Shown here: positions 1-8,757 of the stretch, in pieces
Numbering within the stretch: the first letter of the stretch is position 1
Layout: the number at the start of each line of letters is the position of its first letter
DNA from: Grimontia sedimenti
GTDB lineage: Bacteria; Pseudomonadota; Gammaproteobacteria; Enterobacterales; Vibrionaceae
Reading direction: 5' to 3'
Length of the DNA stretch: 64,000 nt
NCBI RefSeq assembly: GCF_011045095.1
Contig: NZ_JAALDL010000003.1
Span: 124,001-188,000 of the forward strand
Made by a program: the position numbers and the translations under genes
The notes under the pieces: generated by a model
The model's database searches: none
The model's input: the letters and a program-made list of their open reading frames with translations, nothing else
Told to the model about the DNA's origin: nothing

Positions 1-84
1 GAGCAAGCGGCAGAGCTGGCAAACATCAAGAGTTCTCTGGCTGCCCTGAACCGCCAAATGAGTGCGCTCGAGGCAATGGAATAG
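1..84 (+). CDS. phnD: C-terminal end of probable phosphonate-binding protein PhnD (partial)
   Basis: Only the last 27 codons are present, ending in TAG at 82-84. They encode an amphipathic helix rich in Ala, Leu and Glu. The solute-binding protein PhnD is known to end in a coiled-coil dimerisation helix, and phnD normally lies directly before phnE, so PhnD is the likely identity. The fragment is too short to prove it by sequence alone. A strong hairpin with a T-run follows at once, before phnE. Confidence 0.5.
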   Translation, partial: EQAAELANIKSSLAALNRQMSALEAME

Positions 85-94
85 ACATGCTATT

Positions 95-127
95 GAGCCG
101 GAACCCGTTCCGGCTCTTCTTTTTTAC
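95..127 (+). terminator. intrinsic terminator-like hairpin between phnD and phnE
   Basis: GAGCCGGAAC (95-104) pairs perfectly with GTTCCGGCTC (107-116), followed by the T-rich tract TTCTTTTTTAC. It lies inside the operon, so it may be a partial terminator or an mRNA-stabilising 3' end that raises the level of the binding protein over the permease. Confidence 0.7.
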
Positions 128-158
128 TCGGTTATTTGTAGCCTGATGGGATTTTAAA

Positions 159-947
159 ATGAGCAGTGATACCGCCGTTTTAGCCGCGCCACAAACCTCT
201 CACTGGAAACGCTTTGTCGGCATGTTATTTGTTGCCATTGTGCTTGCCTGGTCTTGGCAAGGATCTGAGATGAACCCAGCACAACTCGTCAAAGATGCTG
301 GAAACATGGCAGAGCTGGGATCTGATTTCTTCCCGCCGGATTTCACGCATTGGAAGCTTTATGTTGATGAAACCCTGATCACTATCCAAATCGCCATTTG
401 GGGCACTGTGCTTTCTGTCCTCCTTTCGATTCCTTTCGGGCTTCTATGTGCAGAAAACATCGTGCCTTGGTGGGTTTATCAGCCAATGCGCCGTTTGATG
501 GATGCCGCGCGTGCCATCAACGAAATGGTTTTCGCGATGTTGTTCGTCGTCGCTGTTGGTCTGGGGCCATTCGCAGGTGTTCTCGCACTGTTTGTTCACA
601 CTACGGGCGTGCTCGCCAAGCTGTTTTCTGAAGCGGTCGAAGCGATTGATATCGGGCCTGTTGAAGGCGTTCGCGCCACCGGAGCAAACAAGATTGAGGA
701 AGTGATGTACGGGGTGTTACCTCAAGTATTGCCACTTTGGATTTCGTTCACCTTGTACCGGTTCGAATCGAATGTACGTTCCGCCACCGTAGTCGGCATG
801 GTGGGTGCAGGTGGCATTGGTGTGATGCTTTGGGAAGCGATTCGCGGTTTTCAGTTCCAACAAACCGCCGCCATCATGCTGATCGTGATTGTGACTGTCA
901 GTTTGATCGACTTTGCATCTCAGTACATTCGCAAGATGTTTATCTGA
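159..947 (+). CDS. phnE: phosphonate ABC transporter permease PhnE
   Basis: Inner-membrane permease of 262 residues that, with ATPase PhnC and binding protein PhnD, imports phosphonates. Hydrophobic segments are visible near residues 15-33, 72-95, 120-150 and 235-255. A typical ABC-permease EAA loop ([19 protein letters not shown]) lies near residues 158-176 and would contact the ATPase. The length matches the family. It precedes phnF, and the whole C-P lyase cluster follows on the same strand. The ATG start has only a weak upstream Shine-Dalgarno sequence. The assignment rests on both the family pattern and the gene order. Confidence 0.93.
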   Translation: MSSDTAVLAAPQTSHWKRFVGMLFVAIVLAWSWQGSEMNPAQLVKDAGNMAELGSDFFPPDFTHWKLYVDETLITIQIAIWGTVLSVLLSIPFGLLCAENIVPWWVYQPMRRLMDAARAINEMVFAMLFVVAVGLGPFAGVLALFVHTTGVLAKLFSEAVEAIDIGPVEGVRATGANKIEEVMYGVLPQVLPLWISFTLYRFESNVRSATVVGMVGAGGIGVMLWEAIRGFQFQQTAAIMLIVIVTVSLIDFASQYIRKMFI

Positions 948-972
948 TAACCCGATTTTTATTTCACCCAAC

Positions 973-984
973 TTGTCTAGATAA
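973..984. promoter_or_regulatory. candidate operator for PhnF
   Basis: TTGTCTAGATAA is a quasi-palindrome (10 of 12 positions symmetric) in the phnE-phnF gap. HutC-subfamily GntR regulators bind short palindromes of this kind near their own genes. This is inference only; no experimental consensus for this organism was available. Confidence 0.25.
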
Positions 985-1019
985 CCCGAAAACGCAAAGG
1001 GGTTAAAAAGGGATTAACC

Positions 1020-1715
1020 ATGCGAGTGTATTTAGATATCGCCAGGCATCTTGAACAGGAAGTTCGCCATTATTTTCAGGCGGGGGATTACCTGCCGCCT
1101 GAATCCAAGCTGGCGAAGAAATATGACGTTAACCGCCACACGGTAAGACGCGCCATTGATGAACTGGTGTTCACGGGGCTTATCGAGCGCCAGCAGGGGC
1201 GCGGCAACATGGTGGTCAGCCAACCCTATGACTATCCGCTTCACGCTGGTGCGCACTTTACAGACAACTTGATGGAGCAGGGGAGTTTGCCGACCAGTCA
1301 GGTGATCAGCAGGGGGCTCGTGGCTGCGAACGAGAAAATAGCAGGCATGTTTGGTGTTGAGCTGGAATCGCAAGTCATCAAACTTCGCACGCTTAGAAAG
1401 ATAAACGGCATGCCAGCGAGCGTGATTGATCACTATCTTGCAGACCTTCATTGGTGGCCCGTCGTGAAGCATTTCGAAGTCGGCTCGCTACACGCTTTTC
1501 TCAAAGACAAGTTGGACGTTCACCTTACCCGTAAAAGTACTCGGCTCAGAGCCATGATGCCGAAAAAGACAGATTGCCGATTGCTTCAGCTATCCGGCAA
1601 GACTCCCATTATGGTGTTTAAAACCACCAACGTGATCACAGGAACCGACCGGATTGTGGAGTTTTCATCATCCCACACACGTTCGGATCTGGTTGAGATT
1701 GTTTTGGAGCATTGA
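1020..1715 (+). CDS. phnF: GntR/HutC-family phosphonate regulator PhnF
   Basis: Transcription factor of 231 residues. The N-terminal winged helix-turn-helix spans about residues 8-65, with the GntR signature LPPESKLAKKYDVNRHTVRR. A UTRA-type effector-binding domain follows from about 85 to 225. Its place between phnE and phnG is the classical PhnF position, so it most likely represses this operon until a phosphonate or a pathway intermediate binds. Its stop codon directly abuts the phnG start, so the two are translationally coupled. Confidence 0.92.
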   Translation: MRVYLDIARHLEQEVRHYFQAGDYLPPESKLAKKYDVNRHTVRRAIDELVFTGLIERQQGRGNMVVSQPYDYPLHAGAHFTDNLMEQGSLPTSQVISRGLVAANEKIAGMFGVELESQVIKLRTLRKINGMPASVIDHYLADLHWWPVVKHFEVGSLHAFLKDKLDVHLTRKSTRLRAMMPKKTDCRLLQLSGKTPIMVFKTTNVITGTDRIVEFSSSHTRSDLVEIVLEH

Positions 1716-2168
1716 ATGGAACAGGAAAAACAAACACCGCGCCATCACTGGATGTCAGTCCTCGCCAGAGCGGATGCCAATGCGCTGATAGCGCACTGGG
1801 ATAACCTCAGCCTGACACCACAATACCAATTGGTACGCGCACCAGAAATCGGCTTGGCGCAGGTACGCGCTCGAATGGGTGGGACAGGCAACGCTTTCAA
1901 TATGGGCGATGTCACCATCACCCGTGCTGTGGTTCGATTGGAAAGTGGCGAGCTGGGTTACAGCTATGTCACTGGAAGAAACAAGCAGCATGCAGAACTC
2001 GCCGCTGTGGCGGACGCATTGATGCAAACCTCTGCACATGATGCGCTGCAGCAAACCCTGATATCGCCGCTCGCTGCAGAAAAAGCAGAACAAGAACAGT
2101 TGCGAGCACGGGAAGTGGCGACCAGTAAAGTGGATTTCTTCACCATGGTGAGAGGAGAGGACGAATGA
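1716..2168 (+). CDS. phnG: C-P lyase core complex subunit PhnG
   Basis: Small subunit (150 residues) of the PhnGHIJ carbon-phosphorus lyase core complex. Visible family features are the segment around residues 38-60 (EIGLAQVRARMGGTGNAFN) and GDVTITRAVVRL followed by GYSYVTGRNKQHAELAAVADAL, as in E. coli PhnG. The ATG begins right after the phnF stop, and the 3' end overlaps phnH by 4 bases. In E. coli PhnG works with PhnH and PhnI to form alpha-D-ribose 1-methylphosphonate 5-triphosphate from ATP and phosphonate. Confidence 0.95.
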   Translation: MEQEKQTPRHHWMSVLARADANALIAHWDNLSLTPQYQLVRAPEIGLAQVRARMGGTGNAFNMGDVTITRAVVRLESGELGYSYVTGRNKQHAELAAVADALMQTSAHDALQQTLISPLAAEKAEQEQLRAREVATSKVDFFTMVRGEDE

Positions 2169-2779
2169 GCAAGATAACCGCGGGTTTTGATACTCCCGTG
2201 CATGATGCGCAGCAGGTCTTCCGTGAGTTGATGGAGGCGATGTCACGCCCCGGGAAACGGGTTTCATTAGGCTACACCGCACAGTTTGGGTCAGCCAGTC
2301 GAGCAGCGACCCAGGTGTTACTGACGCTCGCTGACAACGCTACCCATCTTTGGCTATCAGAAGACTTCAATGCAGATGAAGCCTTGGTTGAAAACATCCG
2401 TTTTCATTGTGCCGCACCGCTCGCTGATCAGAAGTGTGAGTCTGTTTTTGCCCTTATTAGAGGCAGTGAGCTGGAGGGTTTCGAAGGCTTCAATATTGGG
2501 GACGAACACTATCCCGATAGAAGCACCACCTTGATTATTGAGGTGGATAGCCTGATGGAAGGCGATGTGTTGACGCTTACTGGGCCCGGTATTCAGTCGA
2601 CAACGAAAATTGAAGTGAAGGGTTTGAACCCGCTGCTTCTTCTGGCTTTGGTAACGAAACGCAGCCACTTCCCCCATGGCGTAGACATTCTGTTTACGTC
2701 TGGCTCCGACGTTATTGCATTGCCTCGCTCGACCGAAGTGAACCTGGAAGTTGAGGAGGCCACATGTATGTCGCTGTAA
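2165..2779 (+). CDS. phnH: C-P lyase core complex subunit PhnH
   Basis: Subunit of 204 residues with a PLP-transferase-like fold that lacks the cofactor, part of the PhnGHIJ complex. The N-terminal pattern FDTPVHDAQQVFRELMEAMS followed by RPGKRV (residues about 8-34) is typical of PhnH. The start is ATGA-coupled to phnG and the end overlaps phnI by 16 bases, consistent with stoichiometric synthesis of the complex. Confidence 0.95.
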   Translation: MSKITAGFDTPVHDAQQVFRELMEAMSRPGKRVSLGYTAQFGSASRAATQVLLTLADNATHLWLSEDFNADEALVENIRFHCAAPLADQKCESVFALIRGSELEGFEGFNIGDEHYPDRSTTLIIEVDSLMEGDVLTLTGPGIQSTTKIEVKGLNPLLLLALVTKRSHFPHGVDILFTSGSDVIALPRSTEVNLEVEEATCMSL

Positions 2780-3864
2780 AAGGTGGTGAGAAAGCCATCG
2801 CTGCTGCTCATGAATTGCAGGACAAAAAACGCCGGGGCTCTTTTTCGCAAGCCGCGCTGAATGTCAAACAAATAGCCGAGCAACTGGCGGGTGCGACAGA
2901 TCGTGTGATGACCGAAGGCGGCATCTATGACAAAGAGCTCGCAGCGTTAGCGATCAAACAAGCGGGCGGTGACTTGGTGGAAGCTATCTTCCTGCTTCGC
3001 GCCTATCGCACTACTTTGCCTCGGCTGGCGGTGACGGAACCTGCCAATACCGAAACGATGAAAATCGAGCGCCGCATCTCTGCAACGTATAAAGATTTGC
3101 CCGGGGGACAGGTCCTTGGGCCAACATATGACTATACCCATCGGTTGCTTGATTTTGCTTTATTGGCAGAAGGTGGGGAACGTAGCGAACCCGCCAAACT
3201 GAGTGATATCGAAGAGATGGCTCATTGCCCAAGGGTGATGAGTATTCTGGAAAACCTCGACCTGACGGTGACTGAGGAAGATAACGGTGCAGCGCCGGAT
3301 GATATCACCATGGAGCCACCCACATTCCCGGCGAACCGGAGTGCAAGGTTGCAGCAACTCGCGCGCAGTGATGAAGGGTTCTTGCTGGCATTGGGCTATT
3401 CCACCCAACGTGGTTACGGGCGCAATCACCCGTTTGCCAGTGAAATTCGCTCTGGCAACGTCACGCTTGAAGTCGTTCCTGAAGAGTTAGGCTTTGCCAT
3501 TGAAATTGGCGATATCGAAATGACCGAATGCCAGATGATCAATGGTTTCACTGGCAGTAAAAAGCACAAAGCGAAGTTCACTAGAGGTTACGGCGTCACG
3601 TTTGGATTCTCTGAGCGTAAAGCGATGTCGATGGCGTTGGTAGATAGAGCGTTGCAATGTGGCGAATATGACGAGGTGCCACAAGGCCCCGCTCAGGATG
3701 AAGAGTTTGTGTTAGCGCACGGCGACAATGTTGAAGCCGCGGGTTTTGTCAGCCACCTGAAGTTGCCTCACTACGTAGACTTTCAGGCTGAGCTTGAACT
3801 CATTCGCAAGCTTCAAAAAGAATTTGATGCCCGCGACGCATCGGGCGAAGGAGAAGCGCTATGA
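2764..3864 (+). CDS. phnI: C-P lyase core complex subunit PhnI (nucleosidase component)
   Basis: Protein of 366 residues, the usual PhnI length. The start MYVAVKGGEKAI is typical of the family, and the conserved blocks RISATYKDLPGGQVLGPTYD (about 101-120) and RGYGRNHPFASEIRSGNV (about 216-233) are visible. Known role: with PhnG and PhnH it displaces adenine from ATP so that a phosphonate can be joined to the ribose C1. A GAGGAGG ribosome-binding site lies 5-11 bases before the ATG. It overlaps phnJ by 4 bases. Confidence 0.95.
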   Translation: MYVAVKGGEKAIAAAHELQDKKRRGSFSQAALNVKQIAEQLAGATDRVMTEGGIYDKELAALAIKQAGGDLVEAIFLLRAYRTTLPRLAVTEPANTETMKIERRISATYKDLPGGQVLGPTYDYTHRLLDFALLAEGGERSEPAKLSDIEEMAHCPRVMSILENLDLTVTEEDNGAAPDDITMEPPTFPANRSARLQQLARSDEGFLLALGYSTQRGYGRNHPFASEIRSGNVTLEVVPEELGFAIEIGDIEMTECQMINGFTGSKKHKAKFTRGYGVTFGFSERKAMSMALVDRALQCGEYDEVPQGPAQDEEFVLAHGDNVEAAGFVSHLKLPHYVDFQAELELIRKLQKEFDARDASGEGEAL

Positions 3865-4748
3865 CTATGCAAGCCGTTCAAAGTGGTTACAACTTCGGTT
3901 ATCTCGATGAACAAACCAAACGCATGATTCGACGTGCCCTGTTAAAAGCCATTGCGATTCCCGGTTATCAGGTGCCGTTTGGTGGCCGTGAAATGCCCAT
4001 GCCGTATGGTTGGGGGACTGGTGGCATTCAAATCACCGCTGCCATTATCGGTGAGCCTGATGTGCTTAAAGTGATTGACCAGGGGGCTGACGACACCACA
4101 AACGCGGTGTCTATCCGCCGCTTCTTTGAAAAGGTTGCCGGCGTTGAAACGACTGAGCGCACAGAGCAGGCTACGTTGATTCAAACCCGCCACCGGATTC
4201 CAGAAAAGCCGCTGAACGAAGGCCAGATTCTGGTGTATCAGGTGCCAATCCCTGAGCCATTGCGTTTTATCGAACCGCGTGAGACGGAAACGCGCAAAAT
4301 GCATGGTCTGGAAGAATATGGTGTGATGCACGTGAAGCTTTACGAGGACATCGCGCGCTATGGCCATATCTCGACCGCATACGCCTACCCAGTGCGGGTG
4401 AATGGTCGCTACATCATGGATCCTTCGCCCATTCCGAAATTCGATAACCCCAAGATGGATCAAATGCCCGCGCTGCAACTCTTTGGCGCTGGGCGTGAGA
4501 AGCGTATTTACGCCATTCCCCCTTATACCGACGTGAAGAGCTTAGATTTTGAAGATCACCCCTTTGAAATCCAGCAATGGGGTGAGCCTTGCTGCATCTG
4601 TGGTTCAACAACCAGCTTTCTAGATGAGGTAGTAACGGATGATAAAGGCAATCGGATTTTCGTGTGTTCTGATACCGATTATTGCAATGACCAGCAGTCA
4701 AAAAATGCCCTGAAAAAGGAGCAAGAGGAGAAGCGCGCGTGTCAGTAA
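3861..4748 (+). CDS. phnJ: alpha-D-ribose 1-methylphosphonate 5-phosphate C-P lyase PhnJ
   Basis: Radical-SAM-type enzyme (295 residues) that cleaves the C-P bond of ribose methylphosphonate phosphate to release the hydrocarbon. N-terminal NFGYLDEQTKRMIRRALLKA is characteristic. The cluster cysteines lie at the C terminus in CCICG (near residue 241), then VCSDTDYCND about 22 residues later, matching the E. coli CxxC...C arrangement plus the extra catalytic Cys. It overlaps phnI by 4 bases and phnK by 10. Confidence 0.96.
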   Translation: MTMQAVQSGYNFGYLDEQTKRMIRRALLKAIAIPGYQVPFGGREMPMPYGWGTGGIQITAAIIGEPDVLKVIDQGADDTTNAVSIRRFFEKVAGVETTERTEQATLIQTRHRIPEKPLNEGQILVYQVPIPEPLRFIEPRETETRKMHGLEEYGVMHVKLYEDIARYGHISTAYAYPVRVNGRYIMDPSPIPKFDNPKMDQMPALQLFGAGREKRIYAIPPYTDVKSLDFEDHPFEIQQWGEPCCICGSTTSFLDEVVTDDKGNRIFVCSDTDYCNDQQSKNALKKEQEEKRACQ

Positions 4749-5560
4749 CAGAATTAGGTCGCGAGCACGCGACGATGCGAGCAACGAACTTGCAGCCACT
4801 ATTAGAAGTACAAAACCTCACCAAGCTGTATCAGCCAGGCAAAGGCTGTCAGGACATCTCTTTTGATTTATGGCCAGGCGAAGTGCTGGGTATTGTGGGT
4901 GAGTCAGGCTCTGGAAAAAGCACCTTGTTACGTGTGCTCTCAGGTCGTGAAACGCCAGATTGTGGCGCAGTGAATTACCAGTTTGAGGGTGGCTCACAAG
5001 CGAGCCTCTACGCGCTTTCTGAAAGTGAACGCCGTCGATTGCTGCGCACTGATTGGGGAGTGGTTCATCAGCACCCAATGGATGGATTACGCCCACGGGT
5101 TTCTGCTGGCGGCAACATCGGCGAGCGACTGATGGCAGTAGGAAACAGACATTACGGCGATATTCGGGAGCAAGCGTTGGACTGGCTTTCTCAGGTGGAG
5201 ATTCCTAAAGACCGAATCGACGACATGCCAATCACTTTCTCTGGCGGTATGCAGCAGAGGCTACAAATTGCACGCAATCTGGTGACGCATCCAAGACTCA
5301 TCTTTATGGATGAACCGACAGGTGGGCTTGATGTGTCTGTGCAGGCAAGGCTGCTGGATTTGATTCGAAATCTCGTTACGGACTTAGGGCTGTCTGTGGT
5401 CATCGTGACCCATGATTTGGCTGTCGCGAGATTGCTTGCGCATCGACTTGTGGTGATGAAAGAGAGTCGAATTGTTGAAACCGGGCTGACCGATCAGGTG
5501 CTCGACGATCCTCAACATCCTTACACACAGTTGCTCGTATCATCCGTCTTGCAGGGGTAG
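4739..5560 (+). CDS. phnK: C-P lyase-associated ATP-binding protein PhnK
   Basis: ABC-type ATPase of 273 residues that docks on the PhnGHIJ core, rather than a transporter subunit. Walker A is GIVGESGSGKST (about 55-66), the signature is ITFSGGMQQR (about 163-172), Walker B is LIFMDEPTGGLD (about 186-197), and the switch His is in VIVTHD. The GTG start at 4739 gives an N terminus longer than E. coli PhnK; an in-frame ATG at 4775 is the alternative. No membrane component accompanies it, which fits the non-transport role. Confidence 0.92.
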   Translation: MSVTELGREHATMRATNLQPLLEVQNLTKLYQPGKGCQDISFDLWPGEVLGIVGESGSGKSTLLRVLSGRETPDCGAVNYQFEGGSQASLYALSESERRRLLRTDWGVVHQHPMDGLRPRVSAGGNIGERLMAVGNRHYGDIREQALDWLSQVEIPKDRIDDMPITFSGGMQQRLQIARNLVTHPRLIFMDEPTGGLDVSVQARLLDLIRNLVTDLGLSVVIVTHDLAVARLLAHRLVVMKESRIVETGLTDQVLDDPQHPYTQLLVSSVLQG

Positions 5561-5568
5561 GGAAGACC

Positions 5569-6290
5569 ATGACAAACACAACCATGTTAAGCGTGTCGAA
5601 CGTCAGTAAGACTTTTGTTCTTCACAATCAAGGGAGCGCAAAGCTCTCCGTACTGGCTGACTCCAGCTTCTCTGTCGACAAAGGAGAGTGTGTCGTGCTG
5701 CTGGGGCGTTCCGGTGCTGGGAAGAGTACCTTGCTCCGCGCGCTCTATGCGAACTACCTCGTCGATAACGGCGAAATTAAGGTACGACACCAAAATACAA
5801 CGCAAGGCGAGCATTGGGTGGATATTGCCAGTGCACTGCCCCGCGACATTCTGGATGTTCGCAAAAAACCTTAGGTTGGGTGAGCCAGTTTCTGCGTGTT
5901 ATTCCCCGCATCAGTGCGCTGGATGTCGTCGCGCAACCTTTGGTGGAACAAGGGGAATGCAAAGAAACGTCACGGCAAAAGGCTGGGGCTTTGTTGAAAC
6001 GACTCAACGTGCCGGAACATTTATGGCATTTAGCACCCGCGACATTTTCTGGTGGTGAGCAGCAGCGTGTGAACATCGCTCGCGGATTTATCGTTGAATC
6101 ACCGATTCTTTTGCTGGATGAACCGACGGCATCACTGGATGAAAAGAACCGTGATGTCGTGATTGAACTCATTCTGGAAGCCAAGCAAAGGGGCGCTGCG
6201 ATTGTTGGCATATTCCACGACGAATACGTCCGCCAGCAAGTGGCAGATAAGTTCTACGACATTTCAACCGCTAAATTGAAATCGGCTTAA
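5569..6290 (+). pseudogene. phnL: PhnL ATP-binding protein, interrupted by a 1-nt frameshift
   Basis: Second C-P lyase ATPase. Frame 1 (5569-5874) carries Walker A LGRSGAGKST and stops at 5872-5874. The rest ([49 protein letters not shown]) continues in another frame up to 6290. Slipping back one base in the A run at 5863-5868 (six A; seven would restore the frame) gives the expected [14 protein letters not shown] junction. The downstream frame is otherwise intact and well conserved. Explanations are a recent mutation, transcriptional or translational slippage on the A run, or a consensus error. In E. coli PhnL is required for phosphonate use. Confidence 0.85.
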
Positions 6291-6305
6291 GGGAAGGAAG
6301 CGACA

Positions 6306-7442
6306 ATGATCATTACCAATGTTCAACTGGTGTTGGAAGACGAAGTCGTTAATGGCTCGTTAGAAGTTGAGAATGGCATTATTCGCGCCATGTCTGATTC
6401 GCCCAGCTATCAGCCAGGAGCAGTAGATGGCAATCAGGGATGGTTGATGCCGGGGCTAATTGAGCTGCATACCGACAATCTGGAAAAGTACTTCATGCCG
6501 CGACCAAAGGTCAGCTGGCCTGAATTCTCGGCCATGGCAGCGCATGATGCGCAACTTATCGGAGCCGGTATCACAACGGTTCTGGATGCGATTGCAGTCG
6601 GTGACGTGCGCGATGGTGGTCATCGTCAGGATAACCTCGACAAGATGATCAATACCATTGTCCAAAGTGGCGAAAGAGGTTTGAATCGCGCTGAGCATTT
6701 CGTTCATATCCGTTGTGAGTTGCCCCACGAGACGACGGTTGATTTAGTTAAGCTTTATCTCGACTTGGATCAGACTCATATGGTGTCCCTGATGGACCAT
6801 TCTCCGGGTCAGCGCCAGTTCGTGAATCTCACCAAGTATTACGAGTACTATCAGGGTAAATACAACCTCAATGACGAGGAGATGGCCGCATTCGAACAGG
6901 ATCAGCGTGAAAAGTCCGCGATATGGTCAGACCTAAACCGACGCGCGATTGCGAGCCTTTGCCATGACAGAAATATTCCTCTTGCAAGCCATGACGATGC
7001 GACCCGTGCCCATGTTGAAGAATCCCGTGCTTTGGGACTTGTTTTGGCGGAATTTCCTACTACCGTTGAAGCGGCGCAACGTTCCCACGAACTTGGTTTG
7101 AAAGTCATGATGGGAGCGCCCAACGTGGTTCGTGGTGGCTCGCACTCAGGCAATGTCGCAGCGCATGAGCTGGCGTCGTTGGGCGTGTTAGATGCACTGT
7201 CGTCTGATTATTTCCCTGGCAGTTTGTTGGATGCGGTTTTCCGTCTTGCAGATGATGAGCGCAATGCGCTGGATCTGCCCTCTGCGACATGCCTAGCGAC
7301 ACGTAACCCTGCGTCCGCGCTTAGCCTTTCAGATCGCGGCATCATTAAAGAGGGCATGCGGGCAGATTTGTTGCTCGTAGAGCGTCATTACGATCAGCCT
7401 TATGTGGAGCAGGTCTGGCGTCAAGGGCGCCGCGTGTTTTAA
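6306..7442 (+). CDS. phnM: alpha-D-ribose 1-methylphosphonate 5-triphosphate diphosphatase PhnM
   Basis: Amidohydrolase-superfamily enzyme of 378 residues that removes pyrophosphate from ribose methylphosphonate triphosphate before PhnJ acts. Metal-binding features are ELHTDNLEK (about 57-65, the family variant of the HxH motif), MDHSPGQRQF (about 163-172), SHDDAT (about 228-233), and SSDYFPGSLLDA (about 298-309). Length and motifs match E. coli PhnM. Good ribosome-binding site (GGGAAGGAAG) upstream. It lies 15 bases after phnL. Confidence 0.95.
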   Translation: MIITNVQLVLEDEVVNGSLEVENGIIRAMSDSPSYQPGAVDGNQGWLMPGLIELHTDNLEKYFMPRPKVSWPEFSAMAAHDAQLIGAGITTVLDAIAVGDVRDGGHRQDNLDKMINTIVQSGERGLNRAEHFVHIRCELPHETTVDLVKLYLDLDQTHMVSLMDHSPGQRQFVNLTKYYEYYQGKYNLNDEEMAAFEQDQREKSAIWSDLNRRAIASLCHDRNIPLASHDDATRAHVEESRALGLVLAEFPTTVEAAQRSHELGLKVMMGAPNVVRGGSHSGNVAAHELASLGVLDALSSDYFPGSLLDAVFRLADDERNALDLPSATCLATRNPASALSLSDRGIIKEGMRADLLLVERHYDQPYVEQVWRQGRRVF

Positions 7443-7462
7443 CCCAAAGGCAGGACAAGAAA

Positions 7463-8038
7463 ATGGCAAAGCTGTTTTATGTGCTTGGTGCTTCTGGGGC
7501 AGGGAAAGATTCGCTGATCAATACCGCCAGAGAGCACTTCTGCGACAAGTTGATGGTGGCGCATCGTTACATTACACGGCCTGCTTCTGCTGGCAGTGAA
7601 AATCATGTTGCCTTGTCAGACGACGAATTTGATCTTCGTATCAAGCAAGAACTGTTTTCCATGCACTGGCGAGCGAACGGACTGCGCTATGGGGTGGGGC
7701 GTGAAGTGGAAACTTGGTTGGCGTCGGGCATAGATGTGATGGTGAATGGTTCTCGAGCGTATCTACCCTTCGCCAGAGGGGTATTTGGAGAACAGCTGGA
7801 AGTCGTATGGATCTCAGTCAACCCTGATGCACTTAGAGAACGTCTCGAAGCCCGGGGCAGAGAAAGCGTAGAAGAAATTGCCCAGCGATTGGAACGCGCC
7901 ATTCACTATGACGCGATGCGCCCGGCCAATGCGATTCATCTCAACAACAGCGGGAAACTTGAAGACACCGTTGCTCAGTTTGCTTGTGAATTAGATATCG
8001 CACTCTGCAAAGAAAACGGAGGTAATCACCGTGGATGA
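7463..8038 (+). CDS. phnN: ribose 1,5-bisphosphate phosphokinase PhnN
   Basis: P-loop kinase of the guanylate-kinase fold, 191 residues, that converts ribose 1,5-bisphosphate to PRPP and so returns the sugar to nucleotide synthesis. Walker A GASGAGKDSL lies at about residues 8-17, and the guanylate-kinase-like HRYITRPASAGSENHVALSD at about 34-53. It follows phnM by 20 bases and overlaps the next gene by 8. Confidence 0.94.
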   Translation: MAKLFYVLGASGAGKDSLINTAREHFCDKLMVAHRYITRPASAGSENHVALSDDEFDLRIKQELFSMHWRANGLRYGVGREVETWLASGIDVMVNGSRAYLPFARGVFGEQLEVVWISVNPDALRERLEARGRESVEEIAQRLERAIHYDAMRPANAIHLNNSGKLEDTVAQFACELDIALCKENGGNHRG

Positions 8039-8693
8039 GCATCACACTGACACAAATCTCACTTTGCATGAAGAGACAACAATTTGTCGCGATACTGTGG
8101 TAACTGACTCGGTGCTCGGGCGATGGACTGAAGTCGGCGAACGAACACTATTGGAACATGTTGCACTGCAAGACTTCAGCTATATTGGTCCCGACAGTGA
8201 AGTGGCGAACACTGACATTGGTAAGTTCACCTCGATTGCTTCAAAGGTTCGGATTAATCCCGGCAACCACCCTTGGTGGCGGCCGACGTTACATCACTTT
8301 ACCTATCGTCCCGGAAAATATGGAATGGAAGATCTCCATCAGGCCGGCTCAGACAAGGATGCAGAGGTATTCGACTGGCGGGCGGAAAACCGGGTGACGA
8401 TTGGGAATGATGTCTGGATTGGGCATGGTGTCATAATTCTCCCCGGCGTCAGCGTCGGAGATGGTGCGATCATCGGCGCAGGCAGCGTAGTCACCAAAGA
8501 TGTGCAAAGCTATACCATTGTGGTTGGTAATCCCGCGAAGATGTTGCGGCCAAGGTTTGAAAATCCAGACACCGCGAGAAAGTTGGAAAGCCTGTGCTGG
8601 TGGGATTGGCCGGAAGAGAAAATCAGGCAGTATTTTCCATACTTTCAGCAAAGTGCCGAAGCCTTTATTGAAGCAGTAAAGAAGCACCACTGA
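8031..8693 (+). CDS. phosphonate-operon hexapeptide-repeat acyltransferase (DapH/GlmU-like)
   Basis: Left-handed beta-helix transferase of 220 residues. Hexapeptide turns are visible at about 50-75 and again at 125-170 ([37 protein letters not shown]), followed by VVGNPAKMLRPRF. This matches the known family of hexapeptide transferases encoded in phn operons; the acyl acceptor is not established. It occupies the slot where E. coli has the GNAT acetyltransferase PhnO, so it may modify aminoalkylphosphonates; that is inference. The GTG start at 8031 has the ribosome-binding site GGAGGT 8 bases upstream. Confidence 0.85.
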   Translation: MDEHHTDTNLTLHEETTICRDTVVTDSVLGRWTEVGERTLLEHVALQDFSYIGPDSEVANTDIGKFTSIASKVRINPGNHPWWRPTLHHFTYRPGKYGMEDLHQAGSDKDAEVFDWRAENRVTIGNDVWIGHGVIILPGVSVGDGAIIGAGSVVTKDVQSYTIVVGNPAKMLRPRFENPDTARKLESLCWWDWPEEKIRQYFPYFQQSAEAFIEAVKKHH

Positions 8694-8714
8694 CTGTCAA
8701 AACTTGAAGGGTAT

Positions 8715-8741
8715 AAAGTTGGGTGCATACCCAACTTTTTT
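8715..8741 (+). terminator. intrinsic terminator before phnP
   Basis: AAAGTTGGGT (8715-8724) pairs with ACCCAACTTT (8729-8738) around a 4-base loop and runs into a T tract. It ends the main phn transcript, so phnP is read by read-through or from a promoter not identified here. Confidence 0.85.
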
Positions 8742-8757
8742 GTGCATGGAAGGATTA

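Noticed and set aside
7463-7599. Open frame overlapping the start of phnN in another phase
   Set aside because: Shadow of phnN; no ribosome-binding site and no domain.
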